Shown here piece after piece: positions 25,916 through 35,200 of a stretch of 64,000 bases of DNA. Each line of letters opens with the position of its first letter. Positions within the stretch are counted from its first letter, which is position 1. The position numbers were made by a program, and so were the translations under genes. Source of the DNA: Spirosoma sp. KCTC 42546 (GTDB lineage: Bacteria; Bacteroidota; Bacteroidia; Cytophagales; Spirosomataceae); NCBI RefSeq assembly GCF_006965485.1, contig NZ_CP041360.1, forward strand, positions 6,614,501-6,678,500, written 5' to 3'. The notes beneath the pieces were generated by a model. The model was not told the origin of the DNA and made no database searches. It saw nothing but the letters and a program-made list of their open reading frames with translations.

Positions 25916-25926
25916 AACCGACATCA
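25899..25926 (+). terminator. Hairpin overlapping the Rrf2 gene stop codon
   Basis: TGATGTCGGTTT (25899-25910) pairs with AAACCGACATCA (25915-25926), with the TAA stop at 25913-25915 at the loop. It resembles the GGTTT...AAACC palindromes at 11344 and 21257. There is no T-run, so it may block 3' decay rather than end transcription. Confidence 0.55.
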
Positions 25927-26228
25927 CATTACCCTGTTCCTTGTTCTCGCTTGGCTTTGCCGAGTGAGAACAAGGAACGTCAATACTAGATCAAATTGAG
26001 CTTTTAGTAAGCTTTTATACTTCTCTACAGGGTTAGCTCCTACAACAGGAGAATCCCCCTGGCCTATGTCCTGAATCGTACAGGATTTGTCCGTTTCTGG
26101 ACAATCGCCAGCAACTCTACTTCACAAAAAACCATCCCCGTACGGCCTAAACGGCCTTTCCCTGAGTTGGCAACCTATTTGCTATACAAACGAGTAGCAT
26201 ATAGGTAAGCACATAATCTACTCCAGCC
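25916..26228. other. Intergenic region between Rrf2 and PadR genes with hairpins
   Basis: Holds a 13-bp perfect inverted repeat (25936-25948 with 25966-25978, arm GTTCCTTGTTCTC), a small hairpin TCCTG/CAGGA near 26070, GTCC/GGAC beside it, and the PadR operator candidate at 26173-26206. No gene is seen. Confidence 0.6.
26173..26206 (+). promoter_or_regulatory. Candidate PadR operator: interrupted 12-bp inverted repeat
   Basis: ACCTATTTGCTA (26173-26184), ten spacer bases, and TAGCATATAGGT (26195-26206), symmetrical at 11 of 12 positions. It ends 22 bases before the PadR start codon. PadR-family dimers usually bind such dyads in their own promoters, so autoregulation of the PadR-permease operon is a reasonable inference. 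Confidence 0.55.
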
Positions 26229-26567
26229 ATGAAGGGAACTCAGTTAGGAGAATTTGAAGAGTTGGTACTACTAACCATCGCGCTGCTCTACGACGACGCC
26301 TATAGCGCGGCTGTTGTTGACGAACTCAGCCAGCGACTCGAACGCTCTATGAGTCTGGGAGCCGTTCATCGAACCATGCAACGACTCGAAGAAAAAGGGC
26401 TCGTGAATTCCCGATTTGGGGAAGCTACCGCCGAACGTGGAGGTCGGCGGAAACGCCTGTTTACTGTAACGGCATCTGGAGAGCAGGTCTTGCTGGAAGC
26501 CCGTAAAATCCGCAACGAACTCTGGGCCGCTATTCCTAAAGCTGCTTTTGGAGGAGGGGTTGTATGA
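26229..26567 (+). CDS. PadR-family transcriptional regulator
   Basis: 112 residues, a single winged-helix domain: GEFEELVLLTIALLYDDAYSAAVV, then SMSLGAVHRTMQRLEEKGLV as recognition helix, then the basic wing ERGGRRKRLFTVT. The short form without a long C-terminal dimer helix is typical of PadR proteins paired with FtsX-type permeases in Cytophagales. The stop overlaps the permease start by 4 bases, so the regulator and its presumed target are translationally coupled. Confidence 0.88.
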   Translation: MKGTQLGEFEELVLLTIALLYDDAYSAAVVDELSQRLERSMSLGAVHRTMQRLEEKGLVNSRFGEATAERGGRRKRLFTVTASGEQVLLEARKIRNELWAAIPKAAFGGGVV

Positions 26568-29236
26568 GTCAGCAACAAACACCGAACCACGCGCCCCGCT
26601 GGGCACAGCGCCTGCTGGAACGAATCACGGCCCCGCACCTGCGCGAAGAGATTCAGGGCGATATGGATGAGCTGTTCCATAAACGAGGTCAGCGCCACGG
26701 CTACGCCAAAGCACGGCTAATGTATATAGTGGATCTGATCCTGCTACTCCACCCCCGGCTCTGGCGACGGGAACCCACGCCTACCTTCAAGCCCCGGTAT
26801 ACGAAATACAATGACGTTTCTCAACCCTTATTCTTCCATCCTGCTATGATCCGCAATTATTTGAAAATCGCCTTTCGGAATCTAGTCAAAAATAAGTCGT
26901 ATTCGGCCATCAATATTGGTGGACTAGCTGTAGGTATGGCAGTGGCCATGCTGATTGGCATCTGGATCGACGACGAAGTTTCGGCTAACAAACACCACAA
27001 AAACTACCCGACCCTTTACCAGGTCAAAATGCACCAAACCTTCGACGGGCACCGGGGCACACAAGATGCGTTACCCTTCCCGATGGGTGACGAACTACGA
27101 TCCAAATACCCGGACTTCAAGGCCGTAGCGATGTGCGATTGGGGAAGCAATCGGTCGCTGGTGTTTGGGAATCAAAAATTCCTGAAAGATGGGCATTTCA
27201 TTGGTGAGGACGCCATCGATATGTTTTCGCTGAACGTCCTGAATGGGGATAAAAACCCTTTAAAGGAACCCTATTCCATTGTGCTTACAGATGAAACGGC
27301 AAAAGCTATTTTCGGCAACCAGGACCCTATTGGTAAGATCCTGAAAATGGATAATACAGTGGATTTGAAGGTAACGGCTGTGGTGGCCAAACAACCCAAA
27401 AATGCCACCCTCCAATTTGATTATTTGCTCCCCTGGAACTTGCAGGAGGCTATGTATGATTGGATCAAGAAATTCCACAAACCGAATTGGGGCAATAACT
27501 CCTGGGCAACGTATGTACAGCTCAAAGAGGGTATCGATCCCGCACAAACCAACGCCAAAATAAAAGATGTGGTCTTATCCCATTTGTCCAATGACGTCAA
27601 TACGGTAAAACTTGTCAAGCCCGAGGTGTTTATCCACCCCATGGAAAAATGGCGGCTTTACTCCGACTTCACGGAAGGGAAAAACACGGGTGGGTTCATC
27701 AAATACGTGCGATTGTTCGGCATTTTCGGCTTGTTTATTTTAGTGATTGCCTGCATCAACTTCATGAACCTGAGCACCGCCCGATCCGAAAAACGAGCCA
27801 AAGAAGTGGGGGTTCGCAAAGCCGTGGGCTCGGCTCGCGAGCAGCTCATCGGCCAGTTTCTGAGTGAGTCCATTCTGATTGCCGCTATGGCCCTGGTGCT
27901 GGCCCTGGTCATCGTGTTGGTTTCGCTGCCTTACTTCAATACACTCACCGAGAAGCTAATGAGTGTCCAGTTCGGCAATCCCGTTTTCTGGGGCATCACT
28001 CTGCTGTTCACCCTGTTCACTGGATTACTGGCGGGCAGTTATCCCGCGCTGTATCTGTCGTCGTTCAACCCGGTGAAGATTCTCAAAGGGGGCGTTCATG
28101 TCGGGAAAAGCGCGTCGTTGCCCCGTAAGATCCTGGTCGTGGTTCAATTCACCTTTTCCATTGTGCTGATGATTGGCACCATTATCATTTATCAGCAGAT
28201 CCAGCATGGTAAAAACCGACCAATTGGCTTTAATAATAGTGGGCTTATTTCGGTCAATTCGTCCAAAGATCTAATTGACCATTTTGACGCCCTTCGTAAT
28301 GAACTGCTGGCCTCCGGCGTGGTGACGTCTATTTGTAAGTCCAACTCGCCACCTACCCAAATCTGGAGTAACAACAATGGCTGGGAATGGAAAGGCTCAA
28401 CTCCTGATGAGAAGTCCGTCATTTTCAGCACCATCGCCACCAATTTCGATTACATTAAAACAATCGGGATTAAACTGAAAGAAGGCCGGGATTTTTCGAG
28501 GGATTTTACGACCGATTCGTCGGGCGTAATTTTAAATGAAGCGGCCGTTAAACGCATGCGCCTGAAGAATCCAGTTGGCGAAATACTTAAATGGAATGGT
28601 AAAGACCGGAAGGTGGTGGGGGTCATTCCTAATATCATGATGCAATCACCCTACCAGGCTATTTCGCCCTTGACCATTGTGTTTGAAAAAGATTGGGTAA
28701 GTGTTGTTTGTGTACGCATAAACCCGAACGTAGCAGCTTCAGTAGCGATTAAAAAAATTGCACCCATTTTCGATAAGTACAACCCAGGGTTTCCCTTCGA
28801 TTATAAGTTTTCCGATACGGAGTACGCCAAAAAATTCAGCTACGAAGAGCTGATTGGCAACTTGTCGGCCATTGTTTCCCTGCTGGCCATCTTCATTTCG
28901 TGCCTGGGCTTATTTGGTTTGGCCTCCTTCATGGCCGAGCAACGTACCAAAGAAATTGGTATTCGTAAAGTGCTGGGTGCCAGCATAGCCAATGTGTGGG
29001 GGCTGCTTTCGAAAGACTTCGTGCTACTCGTTATTATTTCGTGTTTAGTGGCTTCGCCCATTGCCTGGTATGCCATGAGTCGATGGCTGGACGATTACAC
29101 TTACAAAATCAATATTGGCGTTGGCGTCTTCCTGATCGTGCTTATTGTGGCCCTGGCCATCACCTTATTGACAATTAGTTACCAGGCCATCAAAGCGGCT
29201 TTATTAAACCCCGTAAAAAGCCTGAGAAGCGAGTAA
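26564..29236 (+). CDS. MacB/FtsX-type ABC permease with N-terminal cytoplasmic prefix domain
   Basis: 890 residues. Residues 1-90 are the 'permease prefix' domain (HLREEIQGDMDELFHKRGQR) with a hydrophobic segment; from about residue 98 (IRNYLKIAFRNLVKNKSYSAINIGG) follow two MacB-periplasmic/FtsX units. FtsX signatures include RSEKRAKEVGVRKAVGS and, near the end, EQRTKEIGIRKVLGAS. Eight or so further transmembrane segments are visible. Such permeases work with a separate MacB-like ATPase, not encoded beside it, and are thought to move peptides, antibiotics or lipoproteins or to transmit envelope signals. Co-transcribed with PadR. Confidence 0.9.
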   Translation: MSQQQTPNHAPRWAQRLLERITAPHLREEIQGDMDELFHKRGQRHGYAKARLMYIVDLILLLHPRLWRREPTPTFKPRYTKYNDVSQPLFFHPAMIRNYLKIAFRNLVKNKSYSAINIGGLAVGMAVAMLIGIWIDDEVSANKHHKNYPTLYQVKMHQTFDGHRGTQDALPFPMGDELRSKYPDFKAVAMCDWGSNRSLVFGNQKFLKDGHFIGEDAIDMFSLNVLNGDKNPLKEPYSIVLTDETAKAIFGNQDPIGKILKMDNTVDLKVTAVVAKQPKNATLQFDYLLPWNLQEAMYDWIKKFHKPNWGNNSWATYVQLKEGIDPAQTNAKIKDVVLSHLSNDVNTVKLVKPEVFIHPMEKWRLYSDFTEGKNTGGFIKYVRLFGIFGLFILVIACINFMNLSTARSEKRAKEVGVRKAVGSAREQLIGQFLSESILIAAMALVLALVIVLVSLPYFNTLTEKLMSVQFGNPVFWGITLLFTLFTGLLAGSYPALYLSSFNPVKILKGGVHVGKSASLPRKILVVVQFTFSIVLMIGTIIIYQQIQHGKNRPIGFNNSGLISVNSSKDLIDHFDALRNELLASGVVTSICKSNSPPTQIWSNNNGWEWKGSTPDEKSVIFSTIATNFDYIKTIGIKLKEGRDFSRDFTTDSSGVILNEAAVKRMRLKNPVGEILKWNGKDRKVVGVIPNIMMQSPYQAISPLTIVFEKDWVSVVCVRINPNVAASVAIKKIAPIFDKYNPGFPFDYKFSDTEYAKKFSYEELIGNLSAIVSLLAIFISCLGLFGLASFMAEQRTKEIGIRKVLGASIANVWGLLSKDFVLLVIISCLVASPIAWYAMSRWLDDYTYKINIGVGVFLIVLIVALAITLLTISYQAIKAALLNPVKSLRSE

Positions 29237-29322
29237 TTTTTTAACCACAGAGGCACAGAGGACACAGAGATTTATCCACATGGTATATCTCTGTGTCCTC
29301 TGTGCCTCTGTGGTTAAAAAAT
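29236..29322. repeat. 36-bp perfect inverted repeat with CACAGAG repeats
   Basis: Arms 29236-29271 and 29287-29322 are exact reverse complements with a 15-base loop, flanked by A/T runs. Each arm contains ACCACAGAGGCACAGAGGA, three near-copies of a (G)CACAGAG unit. It starts at the permease stop codon and can work as terminator in both directions. This sequence type recurs as a dispersed intergenic repeat in many bacteria. Confidence 0.85.
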
Positions 29323-29458
29323 TGTTTCTTTTACTTTCATCCGCATATTCTTCCCGCCATTTCTAACCCTCATCGGTATAAATGGCGCGATTGTCTGCTT
29401 TCGTTTGGGTTATCCGACGCTCCACTGCAACTTTAGTGGATTCCTATTCTGATTGACC

Positions 29459-30568
29459 ATGTCCAAGCGGTTAACTTCCAGGCAAAAATGGCAACTGGCC
29501 ATCCGACTGCTGCTACTTTACTCTCCGTTACTACTGTATGTCAATTTACCCGAATCGGTTCGCAATCCGGCCAAACTACTGGAGATATCACCGTTTATAC
29601 TGGTCTTTGTCCTGATCGCCCTGGGCTTATACTTTGTCTGGATTACTGCTACCGACTGGATTCAGAATCAATTATTTCGCTGGTTTGGTGAGGATTTCCT
29701 ACTGGATTTCAATTGGCTGGCTCTGGTGCTGACTATGCTCATTTCACTTGGGTTGGCCCTACTTTATACCAAGGTTTTTCAATTGATCATCATGGGGCTG
29801 TTTACGCTGATTATGCAGAGTGGGCTGTTACCTCCTCCTAAACAACACGACCTCCCCTTTACCCCCGATGTATTCGCCTACTTGCAACGGGTAAACAACG
29901 TTTTTAATCTGGTCATTATCCTGTCGGCGTTCTATCTAACAATTATTTCCCGCTCGTATCAGCAGCTAAAAGATGTGCAGTTCCGGGCCGAACGATTAGA
30001 AAAAGAAGCGGCTGTCAGCCAGTTTGAAGCCCTTAAAAATCAACTGAGCCCCCATTTTTTATTCAACAGCCTGAGTATTCTCACCTCCATGGTTCACGAA
30101 GATGCGGACCTTTCGGAGCAGTATGTGAAGCAGCTCGCTAAAGTGTATCGGTACATTCTGGAGCAGCGGGATCAGGCAAGTGTACCTCTTAAAACAGAGC
30201 TGGATTTTATTCAATCCTACACCTTTCTGCTCCAGATTCGCTTCGAGAATAAGTTTGAGGTCGTACTGAATGTGCCGCCCGATGTGCAGCAACAGTATCG
30301 CATTGCCCCATTATCGCTGCAACTGCTGGTAGAAAACGCAGTCAAGCACAACCGCATGTCGGTACGGGAACCTCTGCGCGTGCAAATTTATGTGCAGGAT
30401 GAGTACCTGTGGATCGTGAACCCACTCCAAACCCGCGACCAGCCCGACGAATCGACCGGAATTGGGCTCAGTAACATTGCAAATCGCTATAAACTGCTCA
30501 CCACCCGACCGGTATGGTATGGCGAGCAGGCTGGTAATTTTCTGGTAAAACTCCCCCTATTAGCATGA
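29459..30568 (+). CDS. LytS/YehU-type membrane sensor histidine kinase
   Basis: 369 residues. Four or five transmembrane segments (about 15-35, 45-68, 83-125 as one or two, 148-165), a short coiled coil (QLKDVQFRAERLEKEA), then the His_kinase domain with NQLSPHFLFNSLSIL (His199) and an ATPase domain with LLVENAVKHN and GIGLSNI. This is the LytS family of two-component kinases. The 3' end overlaps the LytTR regulator by 4 bases (ATGA), so they are a pair. Start at the ATG; an in-frame TTG 6 bases upstream is less likely. Confidence 0.9.
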   Translation: MSKRLTSRQKWQLAIRLLLLYSPLLLYVNLPESVRNPAKLLEISPFILVFVLIALGLYFVWITATDWIQNQLFRWFGEDFLLDFNWLALVLTMLISLGLALLYTKVFQLIIMGLFTLIMQSGLLPPPKQHDLPFTPDVFAYLQRVNNVFNLVIILSAFYLTIISRSYQQLKDVQFRAERLEKEAAVSQFEALKNQLSPHFLFNSLSILTSMVHEDADLSEQYVKQLAKVYRYILEQRDQASVPLKTELDFIQSYTFLLQIRFENKFEVVLNVPPDVQQQYRIAPLSLQLLVENAVKHNRMSVREPLRVQIYVQDEYLWIVNPLQTRDQPDESTGIGLSNIANRYKLLTTRPVWYGEQAGNFLVKLPLLA

Positions 30569-31323
30569 ACGTCGTTCTGATTGAAGATGAAGATCGCACC
30601 GCCCGCCAACTTGAGCGGCTGTTGAAAAAGTATGATCCAACGATCCATATTCTGGCACAGCTCCCCTCGGTCAGCGAAACAGTGGCCTGGTTTCGTAGCA
30701 ATCCCTTACCGGATCTGGCCTTTATGGATATTCACCTGGAAGATGGGCTGGTGTTTAAAGTATTTGAACAACAGCAGCTTACCCTACCCATTATTTTCAC
30801 GACAGCTTATGACGAGTACATGTTAAAAGCGTTCAAGGTCAATAGCATCGACTATTTGCTTAAACCCGTTGACTACGATGAACTGGCGGCTGCCCTGGAT
30901 AAATTCAAATCGATTCGCAACCAGCCAGCAACGCCCGATCTTAGTACGATTCTCCAGCTTTTACAGAAGCCCCAAACCGCTAGTTATCGAGAGCGATTTA
31001 TGATTAGCCTGGGCACGAAAATCCATAGTGTAGAAGTGGCCGACATTGCCTATTTCTATACTGAAGAAAAAGCGACGTTTCTGGTCAACAGGGTCGGCCA
31101 GTTCATGCCCCTCGAATACAGCCTGGATCAATTAATGGGGTTGCTGAATCCAGCGAATTTTTTCCGGGTAAACCGGCAGTTTCTGGTGGCCCGATCGGCC
31201 ATTCAGGCCATCCACACGTACTCAGCGGGGAAGCTTAAACTGAATTTACTACCCACTCCTCGTGAAGAAATATTCGTCAGCCTAAGCCGTTTGTCAGAGT
31301 TCAAAGACTGGCTGGGCCGTTAA
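30565..31323 (+). CDS. LytTR-family response regulator
   Basis: 252 residues. A receiver domain (1-120) with acidic pocket EDED near residues 7-10, phospho-acceptor Asp55 in LAFMDIHLED and the conserved Lys in YLLKPVD; then a LytTR DNA-binding domain (about 140-250) with FYTEEKATFLVN and FFRVNRQFLVARSAI. Cognate partner of the LytS-type kinase just upstream. Target promoters are not evident. Confidence 0.92.
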   Translation: MNVVLIEDEDRTARQLERLLKKYDPTIHILAQLPSVSETVAWFRSNPLPDLAFMDIHLEDGLVFKVFEQQQLTLPIIFTTAYDEYMLKAFKVNSIDYLLKPVDYDELAAALDKFKSIRNQPATPDLSTILQLLQKPQTASYRERFMISLGTKIHSVEVADIAYFYTEEKATFLVNRVGQFMPLEYSLDQLMGLLNPANFFRVNRQFLVARSAIQAIHTYSAGKLKLNLLPTPREEIFVSLSRLSEFKDWLGR

Positions 31324-31399
31324 CTCGTCTTTGGTATCGGTAGGCCATTACCGTAAAGAAGATATCTGACAACTGCTTGATTACTTAAAACGTTAAAAA

Positions 31400-31439
31400 G
31401 CCATAGCGTATCAGTTTCTGAAATCTGATACGCTATGGC
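31400..31439. terminator. Bidirectional hairpin between convergent genes
   Basis: GCCATAGCGTATCAG (31400-31414) pairs perfectly with 31425-31439. It lies between the convergent LytTR and PfpI genes, with an A-run just before it that gives a T-run on the reverse strand. Confidence 0.7.
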
Positions 31440-31488
31440 AACGAAAAGATTAACTTTCCGGGTACCTATCTGTTTATGTGGTCATGCG

Positions 31489-32058
31489 CTACGCATGTTG
31501 CCGGTCGTGTTTCCCTTCCCGGATTTCTTCAATCATCTTCCGATTGAAAGCGGGGATATCGTCGGGTTTACGGCTGGTTACTAAGCCCTGATCGGTTACG
31601 ACTTCTTCATCGACCCAGTTTGCTCCGGCATTTTTAAGATCGGTCTGGATAGATGGATATGATGTTAGTTTACGTCCCTTAACCACACCGGCTTCGATCA
31701 ACATAATTGGGGCATGGCAAATGGCCGCTACTGGCTTTTTAGACTCGAAGAAGTGTCGAACAAATTGTACCGCTTTGGGATCAGTACGCAGTTTATCCGG
31801 GTTCATAACCCCACCCGGCAATAACAGTGCATCGTACTGATTTGGATCGGCTCCGGCAATAGGTAAGTCAACCGGAAAGGTATCGCCCCATTCGGTTTCA
31901 TCCCATCCTTTCACGTCGCCCCCTTTTGGTGCAATTAGGTGCGTGGTAGCCCCCGCATCCTGTAACGCTTTACGAGGTTCAGTCATTTCGACCTGTTCAA
32001 ATCCATCGGTTAGCAGAATCGCCACCTTCTTTCCTGTCAATTGTTGCTGCGTTTCCAT
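31489..32058 (-). CDS. DJ-1/PfpI-family protein
   Basis: 189 residues. The class I glutamine-amidotransferase-like fold shows Glu21 (DGFEQVE), the LLLPGGV loop, and the nucleophile elbow AAICHAP with Cys114-His115. This matches the YhbO/YraA/PfpI subgroup, described as glyoxalase/deglycase or stress-linked peptidase-like proteins. It is transcribed alone. Which activity it has cannot be read from the sequence. Confidence 0.87.
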   Translation of the reverse strand: METQQQLTGKKVAILLTDGFEQVEMTEPRKALQDAGATTHLIAPKGGDVKGWDETEWGDTFPVDLPIAGADPNQYDALLLPGGVMNPDKLRTDPKAVQFVRHFFESKKPVAAICHAPIMLIEAGVVKGRKLTSYPSIQTDLKNAGANWVDEEVVTDQGLVTSRKPDDIPAFNRKMIEEIREGKHDRQHA

Positions 32059-32123
32059 AGTACGTTGAGAAATTTATTACCCTAGTATAACTATGGAAAA
32101 AGAAGAAGGTTGGCATAAATTTA

Positions 32124-32216
32124 AAACACAGAGTTCATGGAGTAAAAACGAAGATTTACCAAGAGATGTTAATTTTCTCTGTGTATCTCCGTTTTCACTC
32201 CGTCAACTCTGTGTTT
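32124..32216. repeat. 30-bp imperfect inverted repeat
   Basis: Arms 32124-32153 and 32187-32216 match at 26 of 30 positions (outer AAACACAGAGTT). The sequence resembles the CACAGAG-type dispersed repeat at 29236. It lies between the giant secreted-protein gene end and the PfpI start. Confidence 0.6.
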
Positions 32217-32228
32217 CAGTCGTTAATC

Positions 32229-35200
32229 TTACTTTATTTTTCTAATCACTATAGGTATACAAACGCTGGGGGGACAAGCACAGGTGGTTGCTGTTAATTG
32301 TACCGTCACATCAGTATAACAACCCGAACTGCTAAACACCCGAACCGTATAGTCTTGAGTCGTTACCGGGTTTGTAAGGTTACTCACGATTACTCCATTG
32401 GCTGGAATAGCCTGCGCTGGTCCTGACAAAGAAGCGGCTTCAGTAAACGTATTACCTGCCGAGAACTGATAGGTGTTACCAGGCGCAAATCCACTCAGTA
32501 CGAGTTGGCCATTAGCTTGTGGGACATTACCTAGACAGCTAACTGGCACGGCATTGGCCTGAAAGCTGGGTTTAATACAGCAATTGGAAGGCTGAACCGT
32601 CACTTGCTGCTCCGCATAACAATCCGGCGCTGCGGGGTTGAATACCCGAACCGTAAAGGTTTTAGGCAGTACAGCATCATCCAGACCGCTAATAATTACC
32701 TGCGACGAGGTCCCTAACAGAGTAGGTGTAGCAGGCATTTTGGTACCGGCCGAGAAATCCGTTCCTTCTACATACTGATAGAAACTACCAGCCGTATAAT
32801 TCGATAAGGTGACACTCCCCTTCACTAACACGCCGGTTCCGTTGGTACTACAAACGGGCGACGTTGCGACTGAAACAAAATTAGCATAGGCCGTGAATGA
32901 AACGCTAACGGGCTTAATGGTAGAGCAGAAACCATCCGCTGAAATCGACTTAATGTAATAGGTAGTTGGAAGAGAAACCGGGTTGGCAACTGGAATGGTA
33001 GCGGCAGCATCTGCATAATAACCAACACTAGCTCCTGTAGTCCCAACAATCGCATTGGCCAGATCAAACGTAGCCGTTCCATCAAACGTCTGGCAGGTCG
33101 TATTCAGGTCATTAACGGTCAGTACCGGACTTTGTGGGGTTACCTGAACGGTCATCTCATTGCCAAAACTACAGCCTGCATTCGCGTCGAAATAGGTCAG
33201 CTTATACACGGTTGACGAAGTAGGGCAAACGCTGGGCTGCGACGAAGACAGGTTTGAAATCTGGGCTACTTTAGTAGCGTCGTAGGGTATAGTGCTCCAG
33301 CTATAACTAATTCCTGCCTGTACAGGCTTGCCAATCTGGACACAACTACCCAGGCAAATGGCTTTGTCATCGCCCGCCAGGTTTGTGTGTTGTTTACCAA
33401 TCTTCACATTTACCGAAGCTACGGATACGCAGCCGCTACCATACGTTACGGTTGCAATGTACGTATACGTTCCGGCAACAGCCGCCGTAATATCCAGTAT
33501 AGGCTGGCTAACCGATGTTGAACTTAAATAGGCCGTCGCACTGCTTGGGCTGGCTGTCCAGACAACCGTACTTCCCGCAGGTGGGTTGTTGAGTGGCAGG
33601 GCCGTTGAAGCGCCATCCCCTTCGCAGAAATTAAGTGATGCAGGCAGGCTGGCAACATAAGCCGCTGGAGGAACTGGAAAAACAAACTGTTTTACACAAC
33701 CCGTTGCATGAGTGGCCGTTAGCGTATATGAAGTTGGAACATCGGGGTAAACCTGTAAAGTCGAGAGGTTATCCGACGACGAAACAACGCCCGTAAACGG
33801 ACTCCATGAATAGCTCCAGCCACCATCGGGCGAGTTATTGACGCCAATCGTAACCGGGCCATTACAGGGAGGATCAATCGGATTATTACCCAGGTTGACC
33901 GTGGGATCAGTTGCCGTATTAACATTAATTGTAGCCGTAGCCGAACAGGAACCCTGCCCAACGGTCAGGTTGTAAGGGCCGGTTGCCGACACGCTGATCT
34001 GGGCCGTTGTTTCTCCAGTCGACCATAGATAGGTTAAGTTTGGATCGGGTACTGGCCCGATGGTTATGGAACCACCTCCCCCAGCGCACAAGCTTCCCGG
34101 CGCGTGAATGTTCAGGGCTGGAGACGTAAAGGACGTGTATTGAACCGTATCGGCATATGAACAGTTTGCCGCCGTATTTCCATTCGTGGCATTCCGAATG
34201 AAAAGTACCGGACTATCCGTATTGGGCGGAATCGAAACCGTTGATGTGGCGCTGGCTGGAGAACCAAAAACAACCCCAGGAGTTGGCGAAGACCAGGCAT
34301 AGGTATAACCTGCTTTAGCAGCTGAGCCCACCGTAAAACTTCCCCCCGATGTTAAGCAATAGGTACCATCAAGTCCCGCATTATTATCTACCGGTGTCAC
34401 CTGTATTTTCACGGTGTCCTGAACCGAGCAGCCTGTTGCCTCATCCGTCACCTTGACATAGAGTGTTTTATCGGTGAGTAAAGCCACCGTGGTTGGATTA
34501 GCAATTGTTGAATCCGAAACCAGCGTTCCTGCTGTCCAGTTATACCGATAGCCGGGAATTTCATTCTGCTGAATCTGTACGGTACCTCCCTTACAGGCTG
34601 CCACCGGCGATGAATAATTGGCAACTGGCAATGACGATTGACCAGGAAATACTTTTACGAGAATCTGGCAGGTGTCTGGTATGCCTGGCAAGGTAAGCGA
34701 CAGCGTATAGGTTACAGCCACCAGGCCAGATGGATTCGCAATCACCCTGGCCGGATGAGGAACACCCGCAACTAAAGGTAGTCCAGTAGCAGGGTCTGAT
34801 AGCCCGGTAACCGGCGACCAGGTATAGGTACCATTACTGGCCGCGCTGATTGGCCCAATCGTATTGGTCGAGCCACCACATTGCCCCTGGGATCCTCCCT
34901 GTTGATCTAGTCTACAGAAATCAGTACCGCCAACTCCGCAACCTACGATATACCTGATTTCGGCGGTATCAACCCGTGCACAAGCCGGATTTGTAGCATT
35001 CTGGCTGGTTCGAATGTATAAGATCGTGTAGGGACCATCGGCCAATCCACCATTTGGAATGGTTGTACCAGGCATGTGCATAGATACCTGTGCAGCAGTT
35101 GTACTACTCAGGAACGTAATAGCCTGAGCGGGTGAGGGAACACCCTGCGTAGCTGACACACTTGTAATAACCGCCTGCCAACTGTAACTGATACCGGTTT

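Noticed and set aside
29236..29322. Terminal inverted repeats of an insertion sequence
   Set aside because: The arms are 15 bases apart with no transposase frame between or beside them.
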